Below, one piece after another: positions 1 through 13,800 of a stretch of 64,000 nt of DNA. Under the pieces are notes generated by a model. It ran no database searches and was not told the DNA's origin. It worked only from the letters and a program-made list of their open reading frames with translations. This stretch comes from Chromobotia macracanthus (taxonomy: Eukaryota > Chordata > Actinopteri > Cypriniformes > Botiidae). The DNA is taken from NCBI GenBank assembly GCA_036877525.1, contig JAZGTH010000121.1, positions 823,001 through 887,000 of the forward strand. The letters are read 5' to 3'. Each line of letters opens with the position of its first letter. Position 1 is the first letter of the stretch. The position numbers and the translations under genes are program-made.

Positions 1-208
1 AAGTCATTGTGTGCCATGTGCAATGTTGTTTGGTTACCAACGTGCTTCAAAATATCTTTTGTGCTTATAAGAAGAAAAAGTTGTCTTTTAAATGCAGTTG
101 CTTTAAATGTATAAGTGTGCTAATAAACATGTTTATAGCTGTATATATCACGTGAATGGGTTCTTTGAATATTTTAAATGTACTGGTGTTCTGTCTTTCG
201 TATCATAG
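1..208 (+). other. ldb1: ldb1 intron 1 (3' part)
   Basis: This is intronic sequence ending in the acceptor that precedes the first ldb1 exon in the window. No coding similarity was seen. The open frame on the minus strand at 148-381 is only the antisense of the exon. Confidence 0.7.
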
Positions 209-3200
209 GCTGTTCGTCCAAGTCGTTCAAGCTGTACTCCCCAAAGGAGCCTCCGAACGGTAGTGCTTTCCCTCCATTTCACCCAGGTGCAATGCTGGAT
301 AGAGATGTGGGGTGAGACTTCAAACTCATGTTGTGATTGTTGGTTCACATGAAGAAGTATGCTTGTTCTCAGACTGGCCATTATCTAATTCTGAGTAATA
401 GTTTCGTCTAGCTAACACCTATCTAAAGCAGACCTGTAGGGCTTTGGGAGTAATTACCCTATTACTAGGCAACCAAACCTGTTCACAGTGCAGACAGAAA
501 CTGACTGTTTTATTGTGTTTATACCCATGATGCATTAGTCTTCATATTGCTTTTTTATATTGCAGTCCAACACCTATGTATCCCCCCTCTTACATGGAAC
601 CTGGAATTGGGTGAGCATATCAAATCAATTTGTTTTACTGTTTGAGCTGTCCTGATTACAAGACTTTCTGTGGCGATTTGCTCTCTAGAGACAGTAAGCA
701 TGCTGTCAATGCAGAGTGCATGGGCTAAAACCTTAAGACTTTTAATGCATGTAGTCCTGTGCATGCAGGAAAAAAATTGGTTGCATGTTATAAACCATTG
801 CAAGTCTTCTCAAACTCTGCCTTGCTTTTCTAAATTCCATTCACTTATATAGTATCTGTATATATTATATTATCTGTTTTTTGTAGTTATCTGTTCATTA
901 TTTATACTTAGTATATGTTGGTCCTAATTTAATTATAAAACATATGATTAAATCATAATGCATAAATGGGTGTTGTTACAGGAGGCACACGCCATATGGA
1001 AATCAAACAGACTACAGAATATTTGAGTTTAACAAAAGGCTACAGAATTGGACTGAGGTAGGAAACTTCCACAACAACTTTTTGATCCATTTGAATATTA
1101 ATAACAGAACATTTTATTTTCTTTTGTTAAAGTGAAAAAATAAGATTTGCACGAACTTGTTTACGTGCATGCAAATCATGCAGCAGATTCAATTGACATC
1201 TTAATGTCAATCTTAACTGAGATAATACTTCAGTTGCTATTTATATGCCTTTCTCAGCAGGACTGTGACAATCTGTGGTGGGATGCCTTCACTACAGAGT
1301 TTTTTGAAGATGATGCAATGCTGACTGTCACATTTTGTCTGGAGGATGGACCCAAGCGATATAGTAATATCCTGTTTTTTTTGAGACACTTGACTCAAAG
1401 AAGCTTAGTAATAGTTTATTTAGCTCTGACACCATTTTTACGAAGCACAGAAACATCTATTTTTGAAAGACTTGTAAGATTAAGTATAGATATAAATAAA
1501 AGGAAATGCATTCGTAGCTGAGTTTTCCCTGTAACTGAATCCTATGTTCTTCCAATTTCCAGCTATTGGTAGGACTTTGATCCCACGCTACTTCAGGAGT
1601 ATTTTTGAGGGGGGGGCCACTGAGCTTTTCTACGTGCTGAAACATCCCAAGGAGTCTTTCCACAATAACTTTGTGTCCTTGGACTGTGATCAGTGCACCA
1701 TGGTTACACAAAATGGCAAACCCATGTTCACACAGGTATCACCTTCCTCTGCATTTATGCATATCATTTATAGTCATGTAGTACTAGCCCAGCTAACAGG
1801 GAACGTTCTCATAGTTCAGAGAACATTCTCATGTTCATAAAACATTAAAAATAACTAAAGCCTGTTATAAATAAATCCTGCCCTTATGTGATTTTGGTTT
1901 TTTTTTATTAGCCTTATGTGTTGCCCGTTCATTTCCTTTCCAAAATGAATGTGGTGTCAGATAAGGCATACATCAACTCTTGTTGTGAGCTTATGTGGAA
2001 ATCAAAATACTTCCATTTACCAAGTTCTGCAACAAGAACATCATATTGCCGTTAAAAGGAACTGCAGCTGTGGTTGAGCAGTGTGAACTGAGAAGTGCTT
2101 TTATCTCTGCAGGTGTGTGTGGAGGGCAGGCTGTACCTGGAGTTTATGTTTGATGATATGATGCGTATAAAGACATGGCATTTCAGTATCAGACAGCACA
2201 GAGAAGTCGTGCCGAGGAGCATTCTGGCAATGCATGTGAGTTTTCCTTATCCTTATTTATATTTTCTTTATAGTCATTTTTAAGACCCTAACTCTGATTA
2301 ACTTCTGCATATAATGCAGCCTGAACCGCTTTATGAACAGACTTCATTTATAGTTTTGTTTTGTAGATAATTCCAGCCTTAGGTGGCTTGTTTGATTTTG
2401 TAAACTTTCAATTTTACAAAATGGTCAGCCTGCTTTCTGGTCCTCATCAAGCTTCAGAAGATGTTCTTTAGTATCGTATTTGTGATTTGATAAAGCATTC
2501 GTATAAATGTGTTTTTAATTCCTTCAAAAGTCTCAAGACCCTCAAATGCTTGACCAGCTGTCAAAAAACATTACAAGATGTGGCTTATCGAACTCTACGC
2601 TGAACTACCTCCGAGTAAGTTCATTTTAGATCAGTTTACAGAAAGATAAACAGATTATAAAACACATCCAACTGCTATGGCTTATATCTGCCCCTCTGTA
2701 CATTTTTATTTTTCAAAACAACTTTTTTGTTTTGATTTGATGAACTAAACAACATTGTTGTTATATAACAGTTGGTTTTGCATCTCCTGTAGCTTTGCGT
2801 AATTCTGGAGCCAATGCAGGAGCTGATGTCCAGACACAAGACGTATAGTCTCAGCCCACGGGACTGCCTGAAAACCTGCCTGTTTCAGAAGTGGCAAAGG
2901 ATGGTGGCCCCTCCAGGTGAGCATCAGGTGACTTTCATCACACCAAACATCCAGCAATACTCCCCACGAGTGTGGGAAATGACATTCTGCACTCTCTTTC
3001 CAGCCGAGCCTGCCAGACAAGCCCCAAGCAAGCGACGGAAACGGAAAATGTCGGGCGGGAGCACTATGAGTTCGGGAGGGGGCAATAACAATAACAACAA
3101 CAGTAAAAAGAAAAGTCCAGCCGGCGGTTTTGCGCTCTCCAGCCAGGTACCTGTAAGCATCTCATTTTGATGTAAATTTACAGCTACGCACAAGCTGTGG

Positions 3201-3981
3201 GGGATGGGTGGTGGGAGGAGGGTGGGAATGAGAAAGGCTTTTTGATTGGTTGTCTACAGCTATGAGTAATAATAGGAAGAAAGACCCAACTTAGAGACAA
3301 GTGGACATGATCCAATGCTGGGCAGTCCCTGGTCCTTTTGGGCCGCAGGTCTGTGGGTTTTGTGGTTTGTGTCGAGTCTGTTAAAGCCTGTTGGGTGTTT
3401 TGAGCTCCAGAGACGCAGCCGATGCTTGAGACCCGAGGTGGAATAAACCCGTGCAGCACTTAAGGATCCGGGATGCCCACCAGGATGATCTTTTCACTGT
3501 TTAGTGTTCAACACGGTTCCCCTATGCCTGAACTTAGCCTTTTCACACACATGGTACTTTAGGTTTAAGTTCCTGTGGCTGGTGAACTGTGCTGGGCTTC
3601 ATGATTTGGGCTTATAGTGGGCAGAATAGTGGAGGTCTACTTTCTCATTGCCTTCTCCGCTTGCGAAGTGGCGTAGAAAGCCACGGCGTCCCCCACGGAA
3701 CACCCCCGGGTTGCGGGGATAATGTTTGCGCCCCTTCCTGTCCCCTGCAGGATGTGATGATGGTGGGAGAGCCCACTCTGATGGGAGGGGAGTTCGGGGA
3801 CGAGGATGAGCGACTGATCACGCGGCTGGAGAACACACAGTTTGATGCGGCCAATGGCATCGACGACGAGGACAGTTTCAACAGTTCCCCAGCCCTGGGC
3901 ACCAACAGCCCCTGGAACAGCAAAGCTCCCTCCAGCCAGGAGAGCAAAAATGACAACCCCACGTCTCAGTCATCCCAGTAG
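209..3981 (+). CDS. ldb1: LIM domain-binding protein 1 (ldb1), 5'-partial, 10 exons
   Basis: LDB1/CLIM2 is a nuclear adaptor that dimerises and bridges LIM-homeodomain and LMO proteins with GATA/bHLH factors at enhancers. The exons read are 209-311, 566-610, 982-1057, 1261-1363, 1563-1735, 2113-2235, 2531-2614, 2793-2916, 3004-3152 and 3751-3981 (stop TAG). All have GT-AG borders, and the phases join without a break into about 403 residues. The translation is nearly collinear with human LDB1 as I recall it (411 residues), so only the short first exon (about 8 residues) is missing at the left edge. The dimerisation region runs from the first exon to about 2916. A basic nuclear-localisation motif KRRKRK lies in exon 3004-3152. 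The LIM-interaction domain (GEPTLMGGEFGDEDERLITR) is in the last exon. Whether this is the ldb1a or ldb1b copy cannot be decided from the window. Confidence 0.95.
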
Positions 3982-6165
3982 AAGTGTTAGGAGCTAGCAA
4001 AAGGCTTGAAGCTGTTTGAGGACACGCGTAACTTTGTTAAAAGCGACACGCAGCATGACAGTCCTAATGCCGGCCTTCCGGTCATAGTCTTCTGCCTTGA
4101 TTTATTCTCAATTGGCTCTTTGGACTCTGTTGTATCATATGTGAAGTTATGGTGCAAGAGTAAACATCCTCATCACTATCCGACATGATGTTTTTGATTT
4201 CATTTCTGTTGATTCTTTGAGAGTTGGTTTTCCAGCATCAGTCATACCATTCGGTCTGTGTCTGGCCCATTTGAACCTTTTAGAGCCTCAACTCAGTCAG
4301 GCATGGCAAAGGCAGCCGTATCTGTGGGTTATTGTTCCAACCTCGGGTCTCTCTGCGCACGCCGTTTCTGTTGTGCTCACCTCACAGGAAAAGGATCAGT
4401 TTTATCTAACTATTTAGTGATATGACCATTGTGTGCACCTCAGATTCAAACCCAACGCTCCATTTGTAAAAACTAAATTATTTGTTTTGTAGGACCTGGT
4501 TGGAACAAAAACCTGTACAGTACCGGAGCTTGAGGACCGGAGTTGAGAGCCACTACGTAAAGTCCTTAAAGTCAAAATAAATAAAGTGTAAAGCATTGAG
4601 GTTCTTGAGTTTGGTCATGCCCAAAAATGGTCGTGGAGAACGTTCCTGACCATAAAGCCAGACTCGAAAGAAGTGTTTAATTTTTTTATTCTTTGCATTT
4701 TTGTTTATTTTTTATAAGTATTTCTAAGGAGAAAATAAGCAAGCAAACTCTAAATATCCTTTGCACTCTTGCCACTGTATTTTGGATCTATTTTTCTTAA
4801 AAAAAAAAATTAATTTTGTTCTTATTAAAAACATTGATAATCTTTAACTGGAAAAAATGCTGTCAATCTTAATGTAAAACAACAAATTTTGTATTGTTAT
4901 TGTATCTATCTATTATTATTATTATAAGTAGATGCTACTTTCTGTAAGCTTTATACCTGAACTGTCTTTCTGTTTCTGTTTAGTTGTCATTGAATAAGGA
5001 GATTACATGATCATAGCATGGAACTGCATGTGTCAGACATTAGCTAGTTCAGCTGTAACAGTCCCATTGTTTTCAGGATCTAAATTCAGCACTGTTATTA
5101 CAGCCACTGGTATCACATTTTGTCCAGAAACAAAATGCAGGTGGACAGACGGTAGCTATAAACTTTGTTTCTTGGGAGATTGTCCGCTTATTAAAAAGAA
5201 CAGATCAAGCCCAATGATTTTGTGTAAACTGAGTTTTTCACAATGATTAGTTTGCTATGAAAGGCCAGGAAAAGCATTTTTTAAATGATATGAGATGTAT
5301 ACTCATTATTTTTTTTCTTCCTTAATGCTACACACCAAGGAGCAAGATCCTTTAGTCAACATGTTTATGTAAAGGTTTTTCTCCATTTTGTTTGTGTATT
5401 TGTGATTGTATATTTAAGATTGTAGTCAGGTTCTGTATGTGTGATTCTATTTACTCTTCTTTAGAACCCCGTTCCTCTTCACCCTTCACTACAGAACCTG
5501 TTATATGTCAGTAAAAGTAAAGCTGAACCTCTCATTTTAAAACATGTTTCTAGATGCATTAACGGTACTACCTTTCACCTAAAAACTACCTTTTTCCTTA
5601 GAAGGTAGGTTATAGTTTTAAAGTCAGTGTATAATGTATTTATTTTTAAGTCTTTGCCATTGCATTATATAACAATACATGTTGCTGTGCATTTTGATGT
5701 CACCGTTGTGTTTTTTTTTTCAGTTAATTTTATTTTGTTAGTCTGATTATATATAACTTTGTTGTAATCCATAAGAATTCTTATTGAACTTGAGATAATG
5801 TAAAAACAGTCTGCTAATTCCCAAAAGCCCCTTTCAGGACAGTATATTGTGTTTAAAACACCAGAGGGCACTCCGCTCTAAAGTTTTTATCCTATAAATA
5901 ATGATCTGAGATTAAACTAGCCAGATGTAACCCTGAATCCATATTCAAATTCATGACATACAAATTCCTTTTATATGTTCATCTATCACTTGTAAAATAC
6001 AGTGTTGTTTCAGTTCATTAACCAAATCGGCCGCTAAACCAGGTGTGCTCTTTCCTGTCCTTGTAGAGCCACTTTGTTGGTGGTTGCTTTATAAGTATAT
6101 TTTTGCTTAGTGTCTGCCATTGACAATTGATGTATGAAAATAATAAAATGAATTTTCACAGCTAT
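3982..6165 (+). other. ldb1: ldb1 3' UTR with two poly(A) signal positions
   Basis: No further coding exon follows the ldb1 stop. The sequence is AT-rich with T and A tracts, as in a long 3' UTR. AATAAA hexamers occur at 4576-4585 (two overlapping) and at 6142-6147, giving a proximal and a distal candidate 3' end. The small open frames in this stretch show no family similarity. Confidence 0.55.
6142..6147 (+). terminator. ldb1: distal poly(A) signal of ldb1
   Basis: AATAAA is followed by an AT-rich stretch. It is the last such hexamer before the sequence character changes toward the next promoter. Its use is inferred. Confidence 0.4.
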
Positions 6166-6960
6166 TGTGTCTTATATGATTAAAACGTGTATCTACATTC
6201 AAAATACATTTAAAATAAGCAAGACTTGTACAAAGGCAACTGCTATTAAATGTTTGCTAGAGATAAAAATAAGTGAACAGCTCTACTGTTTATTTAAGAT
6301 GTATTGGCACAACGTAATACAAACATTGGCAAATAATGTGCATACAGGATCTGAATCACTCCTCTGGTGTTGTATTTTAACACTGGCATTTACAGTTGTT
6401 TACAGGTGAGGTTGAAAGTCACCAGGAAGTATATGCTGCTTTTTTGCAGACAGTAAATAAGAACAGTAAGGAAACTGCAAACTAGAATACCTTTTAACTA
6501 TATACTAATAAACAAATAAACTTTAATAAGTTTAAGCAGGAATACTGTAATAAAAAAACCCACAAACCAGTATGATATCACCACAATGATATCACAATAT
6601 CATTGGTCCTGTAATTGCTTCAAAAGAATTCATAATTTCTCAGCAATAAAAACCTGAAGCTTTTTAATACTCGTGTATCAGTGGACTATGAATTGAGTGC
6701 ATATGTTCCTCTACTCATAAATGTGTTTGTTCACTGCTATTATCAGTGGAATATATATAATAAAAGTTTTCCCATTAAAAGGAAATGTTTAAAAATTAAT
6801 CAATGTGGTCACCCTCTCGTCAACCCCAAAAACAAAATCTTGTATCCTATTTGATTACTTCCTTTCGGAAAATGACCACTGGTACTGTACTCTGTCACAA
6901 GCTCTGTGCCGCCCATCCATCCACCCACCCACCCCCTCGCACCTCATGCTCTCCCGCTTT
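6166..6960. other. intergenic, ldb1 to prominin gene
   Basis: AT-rich, with no gene seen. It ends in a pyrimidine and C-rich stretch (about 6905-6960) that runs into the candidate promoter of the prominin gene. Confidence 0.5.
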
Positions 6961-7058
6961 CAGTCTCTGTATTTAAACTTCAGGTTTGTCACTGGATCTC
7001 ACTACATTTCAGCTGACCTGAGAGGAACAAACAAACAACTCGAAGACAGAGAATACAG
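6961..7058 (+). promoter_or_regulatory. candidate promoter and 5' UTR exon of the prominin gene
   Basis: A TATA-like TATTTAAA lies at 6970-6977. About 30 bases on begins a stretch ending in a good donor (CAG|GTACTG, last exon base 7058). A second possible tiny UTR exon lies at 7411-7437 between TTTCAG and GTAAGT. An acceptor at 7756 would then open the exon holding the start codon. All of this is inference from splice-site shape; transcript data would decide it. Confidence 0.3.
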
Positions 7059-7836
7059 GTACTGTTTTATAGGGTTTTGTATGTGTGTGTGCCAGAGCAA
7101 TATAACCACTCCAGTTCTCACTGAGTCTTTTTTATACAGTTCTCAAGTTACTGTTTTTAGGTAAACAAAATTCAGTTTATGCTTAGGTCATGCTGATACG
7201 TTTACAATGTCAGGCAATGACAGGTCTATTAAATGATGTTTTGACATACTGTCATAGTTTTCTGCTTCTCTTTGTTAATGTGACTCCAAATTGTAAGACA
7301 AAGGAGGTGATTTTTATCTTTTTAATAGACATTCTATTCCATTCTATTAGTGTTTATTTCTAACAGTTGTAACAGTCATATTTCCTATTAACGTTTTCAG
7401 CACATTTCAGGAAAGAGGATGTGTTACAGGACAAAGAGTAAGTAATAATTATAATAATTATACCTATTACACAATGGTCATATGTGTTCATGGTGATGTT
7501 TGTTCTCATATAATTATTTGCTTAGAATGACAGTGAATAATTATTGAACAATATCTGATGGAAACAGTAAGCTGTGGTGCATTATGGTTTGTTTATATGA
7601 CCTTGTTAGCACCAAAATAAACAGGAATTTTGTGACCAGTAATTTAGTAATTCATGACAGTACATAATAGTCATATATTAATGTTCAAACCTCAGATCAC
7701 AGCTTTATTATCATATATGGGTTTTATAACTGTGACATTCACTGTAATTTTCATAGGTAAAGTTTGACAGCCATTGGAATAGAGACATGAGCTGAAAAAC
7801 CATTGCCATTAACTAGTTTTCGAGATAGGCTCCAGA

Positions 7837-10800
7837 ATGAAAGGACAGGAGTCTGGGGAAATAATTATTTGGAGCTGCTTCTTGCTGCTGGTGCTTCTTC
7901 AGCCATGTGGGAGCATGGAGCCCTCATGTCCAGCAGAGACCACAAGACCAAACCTACAAGCTACAAATTCAACATCTTCCTTTCTGAACTTCAACAGTGC
8001 CTTTATGTCCCCAATTGTAAATTCTTTCCTGGGCTCTGTCCAGAGAAATCCTTTCCCTAAAGGTGAGTTTATGATTTTCAAATGTTTGTTATTGTAGTTT
8101 TGGTCTAAATTTATATATTAAATACAAAGCTGGTTGGAGATCAAATGCTGCTTTCATGTTTAATCATGTCATGAATGAGATTTGTGATATGAGTGGAATG
8201 GTTGTATATAGACTCATTAGCAGAAGTTAATAGGTTGGGTTTGTTATCCACATTGTTAAATCATGTTCATTCAGTTATGATAAAAGCACTCAGTTAATGT
8301 AAAAAGCAAAACCACCGTGCAAACACCATGCAAAGTCCATTTGATTTGAATATGCCTTCCTCCTCTTTCAAAGTGCTTTGTTTACCACAAAATATTTTAT
8401 TGCCGTGTCCCACTCTAGTATATGGTAATCTCAAATGGAAAGGTAAACATATGAGTTAATTAGTACCTGGAAAGGAAAGACTGAGAGAAACACTCTTCCT
8501 GCTGCAGATCTCATAAAGTACAAAGGCGCTCCCAAAACGTAACTTTTGTAGTTACATTTATTCATTTGGCAGACGCTTTCATCCGAAGCGACTTACAAAA
8601 AAAACTTCTCTTTGATCTATACACAACTGTGTAAATGCGTCAGGGGAATTATTTGCTATTACAATAGAATGTAATTTTACTCCATAGATAAACAATGTTG
8701 CTTCAGTGGTACATTTCTGAGTCTTCTGATGTGACTTAATCATTACTGTGCTCAGTCTACCTTTTTACTTTGACTTTAGTAAAGTCTTGTAATGTAATGA
8801 CTACCTGTTCACATTATCAGCTATTTAGAACAATTAAAAATGATGAACAATGAACACCAAATTATGTTACTTCTGTTTACCTTTGAGACAGCAATGGCAC
8901 AAACAAAAATGTTTGGACACGGACACATTTTGTATCATTTGAAAGAAATTTCAATGGTAGTTTCAATGACATTGTTTTCTTGTAGACCTGGTGATAACAA
9001 TGACACAAAACCCGGAACAAATCATGAATGAGGACACAATTAAAGAGGTGAGTTCACACACCTGTATGTAAATGCTAAAACTAAATAGTTGGATTAGGTG
9101 TGTGCAATACATGTTTTGCTTGATTAATATGGCAATGGATGACCGGCTTTGCTTTCACTTATAAACAATCTAATCAAACAAGTAGGGCAAATTTACTTGG
9201 TTTTGATAGTTTTGGTTTAAAAAATGTCTATGTATCGCAAATAGTTCCAGGTTAGTTGTAAAATGTAAATTCTCAAAAAACACTGTGGTCGTAGTAATAC
9301 ACTGTATAATTATGTGTGTACTAGGAAGTATTGCTCAGAAAAGTTTTACTGTGAGTAGATGTGCCAACACAGGCATGTTGTGTGTAAACACTGACTATCT
9401 GCCAGTCATTCTCATGACCATAATACCGTAATATTTACATCAGATATAAGTATATATGCACACACACATATATGTATATATACATCCTGAGGACATCATA
9501 TATATATATATATATATATCCTCAGGATAGAGTGTCTTTAAGATGTCTAAGATTAAACCATAGTAACCAACCTATCTGACCTCTGTCTGGCAGCTTTTGA
9601 AATATGAGATAGGTTTTCTGGTCTGTGTGGCCATTGGGATCCTCTACATCATCCTTATGCCTCTGATTGGTCTAATCTTCGCCTGCTGTCGTTGCTGTGG
9701 CAACTGCGGGGGCCGCATGTATCAGAAACAGACACCAAACATCCACTGCAAAAGGAGAGGCTTTTACTGGTCCACATTTTTCATCACGTTACTAATTCTG
9801 TGAGCACCTATTTGAATTTTAGTGATCTTAGAGGCCAAGCTGTTTTTTACAGTCAACAGTTTGACAAATACATTCTGCTTCTGTTGTTTACTCTGGCTTA
9901 ACAAGAAGTCTATTGTTTGACTATGTAACCATGATTATTTCTAGTATCAGTTATCTATTTGCTCTATTAATTTGAATTACTGTTTAGGGCAGGGAATGTT
10001 TGCATGTTCCTGAGCAGTTCATACACCTCAGAGACGCTGATGCACAGCCCCAGAGAACTCATAGACATTTTGGAAAATGTAAAAAGCTATCTTACCACTG
10101 TTCCAGAGGTATGCCCATCAGACGAGACATGTTAGTTATTTCAGTACCAGTCAAAAGTTTGGAAACACTTATTCTTTATTAATATTGTTTTCACATTTTA
10201 AAATAATGGTAAACTCATCAAAACGATCAAATAACAAAAGTAACTTTGGGAATTATGTTGACTAAAGAAAATTAAAAAAAAAAAATTCTGTCATATTCAG
10301 TGTAGTCACCCTTTGTCTAGAATAAAAATTTTTTTTTTTACATTTTATCACCCAGTTTCCTGAGGAATCAACCTGAGAAGCTTTTTGAAGAGTTCTATCC
10401 TGCGCTCTTATTGGCTCCTTTTTCTTCATTATTTGGTCCAAATCATCCATTTCAAAAACATTTTTTAAATAAAATTGTAATTTTCTAATAACAGAAATTA
10501 ATATTTTGGCACAATGATATTTTTGTCTACAATTATAATTTTAAACATTTAAGCAAAGATTTAAGGCTTCAGATGAGAAGATTTTTAAGATGAAAAGAAA
10601 CATTTTCATCAAGTATTTCCAAACTTTTGACTGGTGGTGTATATATGTTATAGAATATAATGTGGGTTATTCATTAAATCTTTAATTTCAAGAAGACCCT
10701 TATCAGTTATATCAATCTGAACCTCTGACATAAATCATAATATTTTTTCTTAACAGCAAGTCCATGAGGTGGTAAACGAGAGTTCTGTGACTGTGGAAAA

Positions 10801-13800
10801 GGTCAAAAATAATTTAAATGGTAGGTCTCATATCTTCCTCATAAAACCCTTTTGTTTCTTTAATTGACATAAATGTTGTTAAGCTATATTAAGCTAATCA
10901 CACTGATCTTTCTTACAAAAACAGGGTCTTTGCTTGGCATATTTATCCAGAATGGTCTTGAAGATCACCTCAGCCCAGCCCTGAACTCCATTACAGATAT
11001 AGCCCAAGGTACATGTATGCACTGGCACCAAAAACAAACCATTAAGAGACTATATTTGCCCCCTGGAGTTGCCCCCTTGTGGATTTTCAGGGACAGATTC
11101 TTTGTCTTTACCTTTGTAAGATCATATATAAAACTATATGTGTCATGCTTTATGACAAATACTTAAATCGGATCAATTATTCGTAGAAATCCCCATTCTA
11201 TACATTTAAATTAACATTAGCTCAGTATTTTATGCAAACATGTGGATGTTTGGGGCATTTCCCCTCACAGAGGGCAGTTTTGTTGACAACTTATTCCACC
11301 ATTAATGTTGCTAATGGCAGTAGTGTGGCTGTGGATTATTTGAACTGTGGTCTTAATATAAACGTCAAGAAATAACATTATTTATATGTACATGGTGATC
11401 AAGCCTTTGGCCCTGGCTTATCTTTTCAGCATTGATTAATCGATTGATATTTCATTCTTTTGTTCTTTTGTATGTGTGTTACAGTGATAAACAGCACTGG
11501 CATTTCTCTGAAGCAGGCTAATAAGACCTTGGAGCTGTTGAAACCAAAGGTGGATGAGCTAAATGCTAATTTGTCCAGAGTTTCGCAGAACATTACTGGC
11601 ACTCTAAATATGTTGGGTTGCCTGGACTGTTCTTCCCTTCAGCCAGAGCTAGACAAACTATCTGTGGATGCAGATCTTGAGGTAAGCCAAACCAGAGCCA
11701 TTAGGAGGAGAAACAAGTAAAACTCACTGGGGAATTCTGTAATGGGTGCTTAGTGAAGCATGTTGGATCCATTATATGGTCTTTTTGGTAGTTTTACTCT
11801 GAACATTAAACAACAAATGACTGTACACATGGCAGCACTGTTATCTTTGCTTTCTTTAAAGATGTAGATACTTGTGGTTGGATTCTCAGCTGTTTTTTGA
11901 AGCGGAGTGGGTTTTGCATCGGTCTCCTAGGGAAAACATTAAAAGCTCTCCCATAAAACCTGCACAATAAGCATAACAATGTACAGGCTTATGTTACATA
12001 GCTACTACACAGCAATTTCCTCAAATACAGAACACCAAGTTGTATTACCTGCTCACACAAAAGCTCAAACGCTCCCATTGAAAGTAAGCAGTGACACAGG
12101 AACACAAACAATATAGAGTAACACAAGAAGTTATTGTGTTAGCGTCAGTGTTTGTAAGCCTTTTCTCCCAGAAACCTAACTCTTACATAACAGAAGGAGG
12201 TTTAAATAAGAATTTCACACTGTTATTGTGTCCCAGTATTGGATTTGTGTATAACCAGTAATGCCCTCTGGTGGGGAATATTGTGTAGGGCGTATTGACC
12301 CTAATAGTATAGTGTAAAACAAATAAACAGTTACCAGAAATGTAACACTTTGCACAAATGTAACCCTTACACCAATGTAGTATATGTACATTTAATATAA
12401 TGTTTAATATAAAAAATTGAACACTATTTGTAAAGTGTTATCAAATTTCTGAAATTGTGCAATCTCATGATGTTTACATATGTTCTGTTTGTCTACTGGT
12501 ATGTCTGTTTCTGTCAGTTTCCTGATCAAAATGATCTCATGTCTGCTGTAAACAAGGCTGAGAATGCTGATATCCTCGGACAGGCAAATAAGGTGGGGGT
12601 ATTTTTGGGCAGAATATGAAACAGAAACATCTGGGAGAGATACATCTTATTTATAGAGTAGTTTCTCTAGGTAGTATTATGCACCCAGAAATGACTTAGA
12701 GCTTTCTTAGATTCTCTTTCCCTCCCTTACTCCCTCTGTCTCTTCATCCCTCCCTCCACCTCTCTCTCCTTATACGTGGTCTATATATGTGTATGGGCTT
12801 AATAATAATAATAATAATATTAATAATTTCTGTTTTCAAGGGCAAAGACTTTTTTGACAGTATTCCCGAAAAGGTGAGAAATGAGACCAGACAAAATGTA
12901 CAGGGTAAGGTTATGTGTTATTTAGTGACCTTGTTGAGTATTGTTTTCTTCACTTAAAGGCAGGGTAGGCTGTTTTATCCAGAAACATATTTTGTTATGC
13001 TCATTATAGCAATCACTAAGTGGTCTAAACATATTTTTACGTCGAAAGCACAGGACCACAAAATGTTCATTCAGTCATAGGATGTCCTGCTTGCCTGTCA
13101 AACTGTGTATGCGATCGTGTTGGAGTAGGTGTGGCTTGGTAGAACTATGTGAAAGCCAGATTGCCATTCCTAACCCCTCTGACAATGCCTACCCTACCTT
13201 TAATTAAGTTGTGTAATGAAGGGATATGGGTCTCTGTATAACTTGCTGATAGTTGTTAAAACAATGTCACGCCTTTTGTTTTTCAAAGTGGCTCTTTTGG
13301 AGCTTGAATACTTGAAAGGCCAGATCTCAGGCATTACTAAAGACCTTCCTCTTAACGTACTGAAGAGCATCTCAAGCCCCCTGAGTACAGTGCAAACATC
13401 TATATCAGAGACGTCTCCAGTTATAGAGCAGTCCAGTACACTGAGGTACTTTATTAACTTGAATTTGTTTATGATTCTCTGCATCACTGACACGTTTGTG
13501 TCCATTATCAGTATTGAACATTGATAAAGATCATCATAGCAAATAAATATTTATAATGCTCGCCTAACTAAAAATAGTTAAATCAAAGTCTAAATAAATG
13601 ATGATGGTTATAATTCACAATCTCATATTCAAAGTGAAGAATACATGTTTTTTTCACCTACAGCCGAATTGTTGGCTTGGTTCTGAGCTGCGTGATTTTG
13701 CTGGTGGTGATCTGTAATTTTCTGGGTCTGCTGATGGGGACAGTTGGTCTGAATCGTTATGGTGACCCCACTGAACGCTCCTGCACATCTAACTGTGGGG

